From: an uncultured Bacteroidales bacterium
GTDB taxonomy: Bacteria; Bacteroidota; Bacteroidia; Bacteroidales; Bacteroidaceae
DNA: 64,000 bases
Direction of reading: 5' to 3'
Assembly (NCBI GenBank): GCA_945787885.1
Contig: CALZJF010000004.1
Span: 36,410-100,409, forward strand
A program made the position numbers and the translations under genes. Under the pieces are notes generated by a model, which searched no databases, was not told the DNA's origin, and saw only the letters and a list, made by a program, of their open reading frames with translations. Below are positions 43,757 through 53,600 of the stretch, piece by piece; the first letter of the stretch is position 1; every line of letters begins with the position of its first letter.

Positions 43757-46606
43757 ATGAACGACAATACGAAAGAACCTCTGGAAGAACAGGAGCACAC
43801 GCCCCAACTGAATGGCCTGCCTGAGCCGGACAACGACGCTGAGCCGGACAACGACGCCGAACAGGACAACGACGCTGAGCCGGACAACGACGCCGAACAG
43901 GGCAGCGACGCTGAACCGGACAACGATGCCGACCCCGATGCCGGGGCGACGGAACACAAGTTGCAACTGACGGGGATGTATCAGAACTGGTTTCTCGACT
44001 ATGCCTCCTACGTCATCCTCGAACGCGCTGTGCCGCACATGGACGACGGACTGAAACCCGTGCAGCGAAGAATACTCCATACCATGAAGCGCATGGACGA
44101 CGGACGATACAACAAGGTGGCGAACATTGCGGGCGAGACGATGAAGTTTCATCCGCATGGCGATGCGTCCATCGTGGATGCCCTGACGCAGATGGGACGC
44201 CAGAACCTGCTCATCGACTGTCAGGGGTCGTGGGGAAACATCCTCACGGGCGACGAGGCGGCGGCACCGCGATACATAGAGGGACGCCTGACAAAATTTG
44301 CCCTCGATGTGCTCTTCAATCCTAAAACCACGGAGTGGAAACTCTCGTACGATGGGCGCAACAAGGAACCCGTAGCGCTGCCGGCAAAGTTCCCACTGCT
44401 CCTCGCCCAGGGCGCAGAGGGCATTGCCGTCGGACTAAGCGCGAAGATTCTGCCTCACAACTTCGGGGAAATCTGCGATGCTGCCATACAGCACCTGAAG
44501 GGGGAACCTTTCCAGCTGTATCCCGACTTCCAGACGGGCGGACTCATCGATGTGTCGAAATACAACGATGGCATGCGCGGAGGAAGCATCAAGGTGAGGG
44601 CGAAGATTGAGAAACGCGACGCAAAGACGCTCGCCATCACGGAAATACCATTCGGAAAGACGGTGGGGACACTCAACGAGTCGATTGTCAAGGCTTCGGA
44701 GAAGGGAAAGATCAAGATTCGCAAGGTGGAGGACTATACGGCCGAGAAGGTGGAAATACTGGTCCACCTCGCACCGGGCGTTTCGAGCGACAAAACCATT
44801 GACGCCCTCTATGCCTTCACGGACTGCGAGGTGAGCATCTCGCCGAACTGCTGCGTCATCGAAGACAAGACGCCGCGCTTCGTCACCGTCAGCGAGGTGC
44901 TGAAGCACAGCGTCGCCAACACGATGGAGCTGCTGCGGAAGGAACTGACCATACGCCGCAACGAACTGCTGGAGACGCTCGTGGCGGCATCGCTGGAGCG
45001 CATCTTCATCGAAGAGCGTATCTACAAAGACCCTGAGTTTGAAAATGCGCCCGACATAGAGGCGGCGCTGCGGCACATGGAGGAGCGGCTGCTGCCCTTC
45101 ATCGCCGACTTCGTACGCCCCGTCACGCGCGACGACCTCCTGCGGCTGCTCGACATCAAGATGGCGCGCATACTGAAATTCAACAAGGAAAAGGCGGACG
45201 AGAACATTCAGCGCATCAGGGACGAGCTGAGACAGATAGAGAACGACCTGAAGCACATGGTGCGAGTAGGCATCAACTGGTTCAAACTCATCCGTGAACG
45301 CTATGCGCAGCAATATCCGCGACTGACGGAGATTCGCTCGTTCGACACCATCGAAGCTACAAAAGTCATTGAGGCGACTGAGAAACTCTACATCAACCGC
45401 ACTGACGGCTTCATCGGGACGAGCCTGAAGAAAGACGAATTCGTGGAGAACTGCTCGATGCTCGATGATGTCATCATCTTCTACCGCGATGGCACGATGA
45501 AAATCGTGCGTGTGGCAGAGAAGGTGTTCATCGGCGAAACGGAACGCTCGAAGGCGGAGAAGCACAAGGCCGAGGTGATACACATAGCCATCTACAAGAA
45601 GAACGACCAGCGCACCATCTACAATATGGCCTACAAGGACGGCAAGACGGGGGCGTTCTTCATGAAGCGTTTCAACGTGACGAGTGCCATGCGCGACCGC
45701 GAATACGACATCACGACGGGAGAGCCCGGCAGCCGCATCTACTACTTCACGGCCAACCTGAACGGCGAGGCGGAGGTGGTGAAGGTGACGCTCAAACCGA
45801 ATCAGAAACTGCGCCGACTGACGTTCGAGAAAGACTTTGCCGAGGTGCCTCTCCGCACGCGCGGCATACGCGGCACGCTGCTGACTCGCCTCGACGTGCA
45901 GCGCATCACGCTGAAAACACTGGGCGTCAGCACGCTGGGCGGACGAAAAGTGTGGTTCGACCATGACGTACACCGCCTCAACTATGATGGGCGCGGCTGC
46001 CTGTTAGGAGAATTTCACACGGGCGATGCCGTACTCGTCGTGCTGGAGAACGGCGTGTTCTATACCACTAACTTCGACCCGAACAACCACTATCCCGCCA
46101 CGGGGGTGCGCATCGTGGAGAAGCTGGACCCCTCAAAGGTCTATACCGCCGTCTTCAAATTGCCCGGAAGCAGCAGCGGATGGCCCACGCACGTCAAGCG
46201 TTTCTGCTTCGAGACCGCCAGTCTGCAGAAAGACGAGGCGAACCGCAACATAGCGGGAGCAGGCAACGAGCTGCTCCTGCTGACCGACACGCCGAATGCG
46301 CGGCTCCGATTCGTGTTCGGCGGGCGCGACAAAGCCCGCGCGCCATTGGAAATCAGCGCGGCAGACTTCGTCGAGGTGAAGGGCTACGGCACGCGCGGCA
46401 AGCGGGCAAGCCTGTTCCGGCTGGCAAACGTGGAGGAACTGCCTGCCGAGACTCCGGAAGAGGAGGAGGAGCTGCCTGCCACGGAAAGCGAAGCCACTGC
46501 CGCGGCGGACGCGGAGATGACTTCCTACACCACTCCGCCCTCGCGCTCTGAGGAAGACCTGATGGACGAGCTCACGGGGCAGGGCCACCTCTTCGACGAC
46601 ATGTAA
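43757..46606 (+). CDS. parC: DNA topoisomerase IV subunit A
   Basis: The 949-residue type IIA topoisomerase A subunit decatenates daughter chromosomes together with ParE. LDYASYVILERAVPHMDDGL and KPVQRRILHTMKRMDD are typical of Bacteroidetes ParC; the GyrA box (QRRGGKG-like) is absent, which argues against GyrA. The catalytic Tyr is Tyr173 in PRYIEGR. The coiled-coil dimer gate is at about 430-510 and the C-terminal beta-propeller follows. Unusually, residues 23-64 are seven acidic hexapeptide repeats (EPDNDA-like) before the core. The C-terminus is also acidic (EEEEELPATE). The stop is 33 bases before the tricorn-like gene, so the two may be co-transcribed. Confidence 0.94.
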   Translation: MNDNTKEPLEEQEHTPQLNGLPEPDNDAEPDNDAEQDNDAEPDNDAEQGSDAEPDNDADPDAGATEHKLQLTGMYQNWFLDYASYVILERAVPHMDDGLKPVQRRILHTMKRMDDGRYNKVANIAGETMKFHPHGDASIVDALTQMGRQNLLIDCQGSWGNILTGDEAAAPRYIEGRLTKFALDVLFNPKTTEWKLSYDGRNKEPVALPAKFPLLLAQGAEGIAVGLSAKILPHNFGEICDAAIQHLKGEPFQLYPDFQTGGLIDVSKYNDGMRGGSIKVRAKIEKRDAKTLAITEIPFGKTVGTLNESIVKASEKGKIKIRKVEDYTAEKVEILVHLAPGVSSDKTIDALYAFTDCEVSISPNCCVIEDKTPRFVTVSEVLKHSVANTMELLRKELTIRRNELLETLVAASLERIFIEERIYKDPEFENAPDIEAALRHMEERLLPFIADFVRPVTRDDLLRLLDIKMARILKFNKEKADENIQRIRDELRQIENDLKHMVRVGINWFKLIRERYAQQYPRLTEIRSFDTIEATKVIEATEKLYINRTDGFIGTSLKKDEFVENCSMLDDVIIFYRDGTMKIVRVAEKVFIGETERSKAEKHKAEVIHIAIYKKNDQRTIYNMAYKDGKTGAFFMKRFNVTSAMRDREYDITTGEPGSRIYYFTANLNGEAEVVKVTLKPNQKLRRLTFEKDFAEVPLRTRGIRGTLLTRLDVQRITLKTLGVSTLGGRKVWFDHDVHRLNYDGRGCLLGEFHTGDAVLVVLENGVFYTTNFDPNNHYPATGVRIVEKLDPSKVYTAVFKLPGSSSGWPTHVKRFCFETASLQKDEANRNIAGAGNELLLLTDTPNARLRFVFGGRDKARAPLEISAADFVEVKGYGTRGKRASLFRLANVEELPAETPEEEEELPATESEATAAADAEMTSYTTPPSRSEEDLMDELTGQGHLFDDM
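43823..43948 (+). repeat. Seven 18-bp in-frame tandem repeats in parC
   Basis: Units of the form GAGCCGGACAACGACGCT repeat about seven times, encoding E[PQ]DNDA hexapeptides. Copy number could vary by slippage without frame change because the unit is a multiple of three. Confidence 0.88.
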
Positions 46607-46639
46607 AATCATCTACCCCAAACAGCATTCTCACACTTC

Positions 46640-49600
46640 ATGAACAAAACTTTTCTGACGGCTGCCCTGGCAGCCCTCTCCTTGGCAGCCTCTGCCGCAA
46701 CGCCCGATGCTGGGCGACCGCTGTGGCTGCGTGATGTGCAGATTAGTCCGGACGGCAAGTTGGCGGCTTTCTGCTATAAAGGCGACATCTATGTGGTCAG
46801 CACGCAGGGTGGCGACGCACGCGCACTGACCTCGCAGCCATCGTATGAATGCTCGCCCATCTGGAGTCCGGACGGCAAGACGCTGGCGTTTGCCAGCGAC
46901 CGCCATGGCAACTTCGATGTCTTCACCATGCCTGCCACGGGGGGCAGCGCACAGCGCCTCACGTTCAACAGTGCTGCCGAGGTGCCGCAGGCTTTCTCGG
47001 CAGACGGCGAATGGGTGTACTTCGGAGCCGCCATACAGGACCCTGCGGAGAGCGTGCTCTTTCCCACCGCCACACTGCCCGAACTCTACCAGGTGAAGGC
47101 GGCGGGAGGAAGAACGCAGCAGGCTCTGGCCACACCGGCTGAGATGCTCAGCGTTGCCCCTGACGGCTCCGGATTCTTCTATCAGGACAAGAAGGGCTAT
47201 GAGGACGAATGGCGCAAGCACCACACTTCGAGCATCACGCGCGACATCTGGCACTATGATGCCGCCACGGGAAAGCACACGAACCTCACGCGGCACGCCG
47301 GCGAAGACCGCAACCCCGCACTGGCACCCGATGGGAAGACGCTGTTCTTCCTCTCCGAACGGAACGGGGGCAGCATGAACGTCTATCAAATGCCTTGCAC
47401 GGGGGCGGCACAGCCTGCGGCGGTGACGCATTTCGACACGCATCCCGTCAGATTCCTCAGCGTCGCCCGCGACGGAACGCTCTGCTACACCTGGGACGGC
47501 GAAATCTATACGCAGCGGCAGGGCGGACAACCTGCGCGGCTGGACATACGCATCGTGCGCGACGAGAGCGAAAACATGGCAGACCTCTCCTTCTCCTCGG
47601 GTGCGAAGGAGGCGACGGTGAGCGCGGACGGCAAGCAGGTGGCGTTCATCGTGCGCGGCGAAGTCTTTGTCACTGCCACGGATTATGCCACGACGAAGCA
47701 GATTACGCATTCGGCAGGGGCGGAGTCGTGCGTGGACTTTGCGCCCGACGGCCGTTCGCTCGTCTATGCCTCCGAGCGCGATGGCAACTGGCAGCTGTAT
47801 ATAGCGCGCATCGTGCGCGATGAAGACCCGAACTTTGCCAACGCCACGCTCATCGAGGAAGAAGTGCTGCTGCCTTCTGCCGACGTTGAACGCGCGTACC
47901 CGCAGTTCAGTCCGGACGGCAAGCGCGTGGCGTTCATCGAAGACCGCACGCAACTGAAAGTGGTGGACCTGGCGTCGAAGACCATCACGCAGGTGACCGA
48001 TGGCAGCACTTGGTATTCGCAGGGCGGAGGCTTCGAGTATGCGTGGAGCCCGGACGGACGCTGGTTCGTGGTCAGCTACATCGCACACCGCCGCGACCCC
48101 TATACGGACATCGGCATCGTCAGCGCTGAGGGCGGAACCATCCATCCCGTCACGGAGAGCGGCTATATGAGCGGCTCGGCACGCTGGGCGATGGACGGGC
48201 AGGCTATCCTCTTCCACAGCGAACGCTATGGCATGCGCAGCCATGCTTCGTGGGGCAGTCAGGACGATGCCTTCCTGGCCTTCCTCACACAAGATGCCTA
48301 CGACCGCTTCCGGCTCTCGCCCGAGGACTACGCTCTGCTGAAAGAGATGGAGGGCAAGGCGGCAAAGACAGACGGCGAGGCTGACGGGAAGAAAGAGGGC
48401 AAGAAGGGCAAGAAGGCTGGAAAGCCCGGCAAGAAGAAAGACGGGGGAACGGACGAGGAGGCCGCCAAGGAAAAAGCGTGGGAGCCGGACTTCGACGCTG
48501 TGGCTGACCGCATCGTGCGCCTTACGCCGAACTCTTCGGATATGGGCGATGCCATCCTGAGCAAGGACGGGGAGAACCTCTACTACTTCGCCGCCTTCGA
48601 GGGGAAGATGGACCTCTGGAAGATGGACCTGAGAAAGCGCGAAACGAAACTTATCTCTAAGATGAACACGGGCTACCTACAGTTCGAGATGGACAATGAC
48701 GGCAACATCTTTGCCCTCGGCAGCGAGGGGCTGAAGAAGATTGACGGCAAGAGCGATGCCGTGAAGCCCGTGGCGTTCAGCGCGCGCATGAGGCTGGACC
48801 TCGCCGCCGAGCGCGAATACATGTTCCGCCATATGGCCCGGCAGATTGAGAAGAAGATTTTCCGGACGGACTACAACGGGTGCGACTGGGCGAAGATGGT
48901 GGAAAACTACAGCAAATTCCTGCCTCACATCGCCAATAACTACGATTTCAGCGAAATGCTCTCTGAAATCCTGGGCGAACTGAACGTTTCGCACACGGGC
49001 GGACGCTATTTCCACTCGTCGTATGCCCCCGACGTGACGGCTTCGCTTGGCCTGCTCTACAATCTCTCTGAGCCTGCGGCAGAGGGCATCGGCATCACGG
49101 AGGTGCTGGAAGGCGGCCCCTTCGACCGCAAGGGACTGAACGTCAAGCCTGGCGACCGCATCACTGCCATCAACGGCGAGAAGCTGACGGCTGCTACCGA
49201 CCTCGCACAACTGCTGAACCTGACGGCCGGGAAAAAGACGCTCGTCTCCCTCGTCGATGCTCAGGGAAAGGCTTCCGACGTGGTGGTGATGCCCATCACC
49301 GCAGGGCGCGAGTCCGACTTGCTCTATCGGCGATGGGTGAAAGGCAGGGCTGCTGCCGTAGATAGCCTCTCGGGCGGCCGCCTCGGATATGTGCATATCG
49401 AGGGCATGGACGATGCGTCGTTCCGCAATGTCTATAGCGACATTCTGGGAAAATACAACGAGAAAGAAGGCATCGTCATCGACACGCGCTACAACGGCGG
49501 AGGCCGCCTGCACGAGGATATAGAGATTCTCTTCTCGGGCGAGAAGTATTTCACGCAGGTCATCCGTGGGCGCGAGGCGTGCGACATGCCGAGCCGCCGC

Positions 49601-49936
49601 TACAACAGGCCGAGCATCATGCTGCAAGCCGAGGGCAACTACAGCAATGCCCACGGCACGCCCTGGGTCTATCAGCACCGCGGCATCGGAAAACTTGTGG
49701 GAGCCCCCGTCCCGGGCACGATGAGTTCCGTAAACTGGGAGCGATTGCAGGATTCCTCACTCGTGTTCGGAGTGCCCGTCATTGGCTATCAGCTGCCTGA
49801 CGGCTCATACTTGGAAAACACGCAGTTGGAGCCCGACATCCACGTTCTCAACCTTCCCGAAACCGTAGTGAAGGGGCAGGACCTCCAACTTGAGGCCGCC
49901 GTCAAGGAACTCTTGCGGGAGATTGATGCCCAATAG
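46640..49936 (+). CDS. Tricorn-like protease (beta-propeller, PDZ, S41)
   Basis: The 1098-residue protein has signal peptide MNKTFLTAALAALSLAASAA. Repeated SPDGK motifs (ISPDGKLAAF, SPDGKTLAFASD, FSPDGKRVAF) form an N-terminal beta-propeller of about 20-560. A Lys/Gly-rich insert follows at about 571-612 (KKEGKKGKKAGKPGKKK). A PDZ domain spans about 815-900 (GPFDRKGLNVKPGDRI) and the S41 core about 905-1085, with DTRYNGGGRLHEDIE and the likely nucleophile Ser in GNYSNAHG near residue 1001. Tricorn proteases cut oligopeptides; here the signal peptide places it in the periplasm or outside. No accessory factors are nearby. Confidence 0.92.
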   Translation: MNKTFLTAALAALSLAASAATPDAGRPLWLRDVQISPDGKLAAFCYKGDIYVVSTQGGDARALTSQPSYECSPIWSPDGKTLAFASDRHGNFDVFTMPATGGSAQRLTFNSAAEVPQAFSADGEWVYFGAAIQDPAESVLFPTATLPELYQVKAAGGRTQQALATPAEMLSVAPDGSGFFYQDKKGYEDEWRKHHTSSITRDIWHYDAATGKHTNLTRHAGEDRNPALAPDGKTLFFLSERNGGSMNVYQMPCTGAAQPAAVTHFDTHPVRFLSVARDGTLCYTWDGEIYTQRQGGQPARLDIRIVRDESENMADLSFSSGAKEATVSADGKQVAFIVRGEVFVTATDYATTKQITHSAGAESCVDFAPDGRSLVYASERDGNWQLYIARIVRDEDPNFANATLIEEEVLLPSADVERAYPQFSPDGKRVAFIEDRTQLKVVDLASKTITQVTDGSTWYSQGGGFEYAWSPDGRWFVVSYIAHRRDPYTDIGIVSAEGGTIHPVTESGYMSGSARWAMDGQAILFHSERYGMRSHASWGSQDDAFLAFLTQDAYDRFRLSPEDYALLKEMEGKAAKTDGEADGKKEGKKGKKAGKPGKKKDGGTDEEAAKEKAWEPDFDAVADRIVRLTPNSSDMGDAILSKDGENLYYFAAFEGKMDLWKMDLRKRETKLISKMNTGYLQFEMDNDGNIFALGSEGLKKIDGKSDAVKPVAFSARMRLDLAAEREYMFRHMARQIEKKIFRTDYNGCDWAKMVENYSKFLPHIANNYDFSEMLSEILGELNVSHTGGRYFHSSYAPDVTASLGLLYNLSEPAAEGIGITEVLEGGPFDRKGLNVKPGDRITAINGEKLTAATDLAQLLNLTAGKKTLVSLVDAQGKASDVVVMPITAGRESDLLYRRWVKGRAAAVDSLSGGRLGYVHIEGMDDASFRNVYSDILGKYNEKEGIVIDTRYNGGGRLHEDIEILFSGEKYFTQVIRGREACDMPSRRYNRPSIMLQAEGNYSNAHGTPWVYQHRGIGKLVGAPVPGTMSSVNWERLQDSSLVFGVPVIGYQLPDGSYLENTQLEPDIHVLNLPETVVKGQDLQLEAAVKELLREIDAQ

Positions 49937-49955
49937 CATTTCAGCAAACACATAA

Positions 49956-50144
49956 GGTAGGTTCTATAAATTAGTCTTCAATGTAAGGCAGTGTTTCTGT
50001 TTTACTTGGATGTCTTCACGCCTCTCGCACCGTATCTTTTTGTCTTTCATTCAGTCACGTAGCCCGCTACGCTCCTTCGTGAAAAACAAAAACCTACGGC
50101 ACGATAGTCGCAAATACATCGCAAGCTAATTTATAGAACCTACC
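49956..50144. repeat. Family B palindromic element, copy B3 (189 bp)
   Basis: The ends GGTAGGTTCTATAAATTAG are near-perfect inverted repeats. The cap is CGTAGC (50058-50063) and GCTACG (50066-50071). The flanks are ATAA and TTAA, a 3-of-4 match to a target duplication. Confidence 0.9.
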
Positions 50145-50157
50145 TTAAGGCTACGGA

Positions 50158-50203
50158 ATACAATAATGGCGAGCAGATGAATTTCTGCTCGCCATTATTG
50201 TAT
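50158..50203. terminator. 20-bp perfect hairpin between convergent genes
   Basis: ATACAATAATGGCGAGCAGA (50158-50177) and its exact complement (50184-50203) enclose a 6-base loop. Flanking T-runs are weak. It lies between the tricorn-like gene and the large surface-protein gene and could end both transcripts. Confidence 0.6.
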
Positions 50204-50287
50204 ATGCAGAGAGGCAGGAAAACAGATGCGCTGGCAAGGAGACTCAGCGTGACCATTTTGGGAGAGGAAAATCGCCATTTTCCGGGG

Positions 50288-50335
50288 GCAAAACAATCAC
50301 TTTGAGGGGTGAAAATGATTACTTGCGAAGCAGAA
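50288..50335. repeat. Family D repeat
   Basis: CAATCACTTTGAGGGGTGAA followed by AATGATTACTT is close to the repeats at 38868-38935. It may be an IS21-like end remnant. Confidence 0.4.
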
Positions 50336-50407
50336 GCACTCTGGGAGGGCCGCAAAGCCCAGTGTTTCGCCACAGCCACACACATTATTCCTGTCTAAAC
50401 GACATGG

Positions 50408-50464
50408 TAAGTAGGCAAGTATGGTAAGAATTATCTTAAGGCTTGCATGTTCATTGCCTACTTA
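50408..50464. repeat. 57-bp miniature of family A
   Basis: TAAGTAGGCAA at the left and TTGCCTACTTA at the right are perfect 11-bp inverted repeats. It lacks the central core, so it is probably an internal deletion. It abuts copy B4. Confidence 0.75.
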
Positions 50465-50473
50465 CCTACTTAA

Positions 50474-50662
50474 GGTAGGTTCTATAAATTAGTTTTCAAT
50501 GTAAGGCAGTGTTTCTGTCTTACTTGGATGTCTTCACGCCTCTCGCACCGTAGGTTTTTGTCTTTCATTCAGTCACGTAGCCCGCTACGCTCCCTCGTGA
50601 AAAACAAAAAACTACGGCACGATAGTCGCAAATACATCGCAAGCTAATTTATAGAACCTACC
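50474..50662. repeat. Family B palindromic element, copy B4 (189 bp)
   Basis: It is almost identical to B3, in the same orientation. TTAA occurs on both sides (50470-50473 and 50663-50666). The inner hairpin arms differ from B3 in matching positions (TAGGTTTTTG against CAAAAAACTA). Confidence 0.9.
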
Positions 50663-50697
50663 TTAAACCAATTCTTGCGACTACGCTTTTACGCCCC

Positions 50698-53600
50698 TTA
50701 CTGCCGAACCAGCAGGCGGTGCGACGTGCCATCGATGCGGACGACATAGACACCCGGAGCGACGCGGATGCTGCGACTGCCGCAGAGAGGCTGGGCAAAG
50801 AGGGTCTGGCCCTGAGCATTCACCACCTCTGCCCGCACGCTGCGATGAGACTGCATGACGATGTGCTGACCTTCGACACGCACGGAGGCATCGGCAGTCT
50901 GGACGGACTGGACGGCCGTGAAGCGAAGACTGACGGGCTCACTGGCTGCCGACTCGCCAAAGTTCGTCACTGCCGAAACTTGGTAGGCATGCTCGCCCTC
51001 GCTGACGGCGGCATCGATGTAGGATGGCTCCGCGATGGGGGCGGCATTCAGCAGGATGCCGTCGCGATAGACGTTGTAGCCCACAACCTGGAGGTCGAAG
51101 AGGGCGGGAATATAGGCGATGTCATCGACCATGATGCCATCCTGCAGCTCGCCCGTATAGCGAATGGCGAAATAGCGGGCATCGGCAGGCAGACTGACCT
51201 GCACCTCCTCCCAGACATCGGTGGCAGTGCCTTCGAAGATTTTGCTGAAGGCGGCAGGGTCTTGCGTAGTGGAGGAAGCCAACACCTCAAAGGTTTCGTT
51301 GACGCTGGTATGGATGCGGCGCACCCAGAAACTGAGCGGCGAGCCGCCACACACCTGCGGCGAGATGAGATAGTCGTCGTTGAAGGGAGCATCCCAGTCG
51401 ATATAGGTGTTGGCATACCAAGAGATGAAGGCCTGCTCGCCGCTACGGGGCTGCAGCAGGGGGAATGCGTCGGCATCAACGCCTGCCAGCAATCCCGGCG
51501 CCCATATCTGCCAAGCCTGATCGACGCCGCGGTTCGCATAGTCAGGGAGATTGGTGTTCGTGCCGCAGCCGTGGCGGTCGCCATCGTAGGTCTTCCAGTC
51601 GCCGAAACCGCTGATGGCAAAGGGCTCATAGTCTTCCGCACCATCCACAATGGGGCTCTTCGTCGTGGGGAGTTCAATCTGTTGCCAGTCGAGCTGCACG
51701 CCGTTGGGCGTTTCGGCAGCGGTCAGTCCCTGCGGGACGGGATACCAGGGTGTTTCGATGTTCAGCGTCAGGTCGGCCGAGACATTATTGTCCGGCTGCT
51801 CATCGCCCTCGTAGTTGATGGCGGCATGCACGAACACCTCCTGTCCGGCATACGGAGCCAAAGCAGGGATGCTGACTGCCACATCGGCTATCTCGCCAGG
51901 CTCAAGGTGGGGTGTTTCGAAGGCTGCCACCTCGCAGTCGTTGACGAAAAGGCTGACCTGATAGCCGCCCGCCGGCTTCGTGCCACGGTTGAAGAAGGTC
52001 AGATAATACGATAGCGCATCGCCCACACTGCCCGTCCGGCTACCGCTGAAGTCGGCCACACTGAGGTCGGTGGCAGGCTGCTCCTCGAAATGGATATTGT
52101 CGATATAGAAATACATCCAATCGTTGTCCGTCATGCCGCGGAATGCTATCTGCACGCAGCCGGCATCCTTGAAATCTTCGAGCGGGATGCGGTGTTCCAC
52201 CCATCCGTAGCGTTTGTAGAATGCCGTATAGTCTTCGCCAATCTGCCGGAACTCGCCTCCATCGACGGAAATCTCCACCCGGAGTCTGGTGGCATAATTG
52301 TCATAGGCAGCACTCGACCCCGTCTCGTCCCAATGGAACATGAAGAAGCTGACCATGGGATGCTGCGAGCCCTGGAGATTGAGGAGGGGCGATTTCAGAC
52401 GGCTGTCAGTATAGTCAGACCAGCCTTGGCTCATGAATTTGGTGAAACCTCCGTCGTAGTCCTGCGGCCATCCGCCGCCATTCTTGTCGGAACGGCGGCA
52501 TTCAAAGCCAAAGTCGCCGCTGACGGACTCCGTGCTCCAAGGTTCGATGTCGAAACCGCCGTTGGGGAAGGATTCACTCCTGGGCAAGGCATACGGACGT
52601 CCGACGACGAGGTAATGCGCCATGGCATCGCTGCGCACATCATCGACATCGGCGGTGACGGCATAGTAGATGCCATCCTGCATGCCCTCCCCGACGAAGG
52701 CCTGCGCCGTCTCATCGCGATAGCCCAGTGCGGTCAGTCCCGTGGCAATCGGAGCCAGTTCGGAGCGCGACCGCCCGCGCCAGACGCTGTAGGTGAGTTT
52801 CGAAGCATCGAAATAACCGCCATGGGTGCCAGCCGTGGGGGCGTTCCATACGAGGTTCACCACGGTGTTCCCGTCGGAAGTAGAGATTTCCACAGGTTCT
52901 GGCACGCAGGGAATATCGTAGCCCACCCATACTTCGCGCGTCTGCCCGACGCCTTCCAGACCGTCCATGACGGCATAGATGCGATAGGTGTGCAGTCCCG
53001 TCGTCGGTACTTCATCCGCTATCTTGTAAGTATGACCGGGATAGGCACTGACAGTGCGTATCAATTCTTCATCGCGACAGACGAGGACATCGAACGAATT
53101 GTAGAAGGGCAGGTCAGCACCATTGACGAGGACGTTGGGGGCTTCGAAGGATATCTTCACCTCCTTCCGTCCCCCGGCGTCAGGCGTGACGGTGAGATTC
53201 TTCACCGAGTCCGGCACGATGGTCGAACCGCCTTCGGTGAGATTGATTTCAAAAAGATTGAGATAGAAGCCATCTGTTCCGGAATAGGCATAGAATCCTA
53301 AGTAGTAGTTTCCCTCGGCGGGGACGGTGAAGGCATCCGCGTTATAGAGGTGCTGCCAGGCCTCATTGATGCCCTGATGGTCGGCCAGCACGACGGTATG
53401 GTCCTTCGGATCGGGTGAAGTGCCGAGCGTCACGCGCAGATTGGCAGGAGCTCCCATGTTGAGCGAATACTGCAGGAGGTAGCGGTGCGTGCCGTCGAGA
53501 TGAATGGCAGGCGAGATGAGCCAGTCGTTGCCCGTATGGACACCGTCGGCACAGTATTGCATGAGCTTTTCGTCGGCTTTCCAGAACCAGGCGTTCCTGT

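Noticed and set aside
43757-46606. DNA gyrase subunit A
   Set aside because: The core matches Bacteroidetes ParC and the C-terminal GyrA box is absent.
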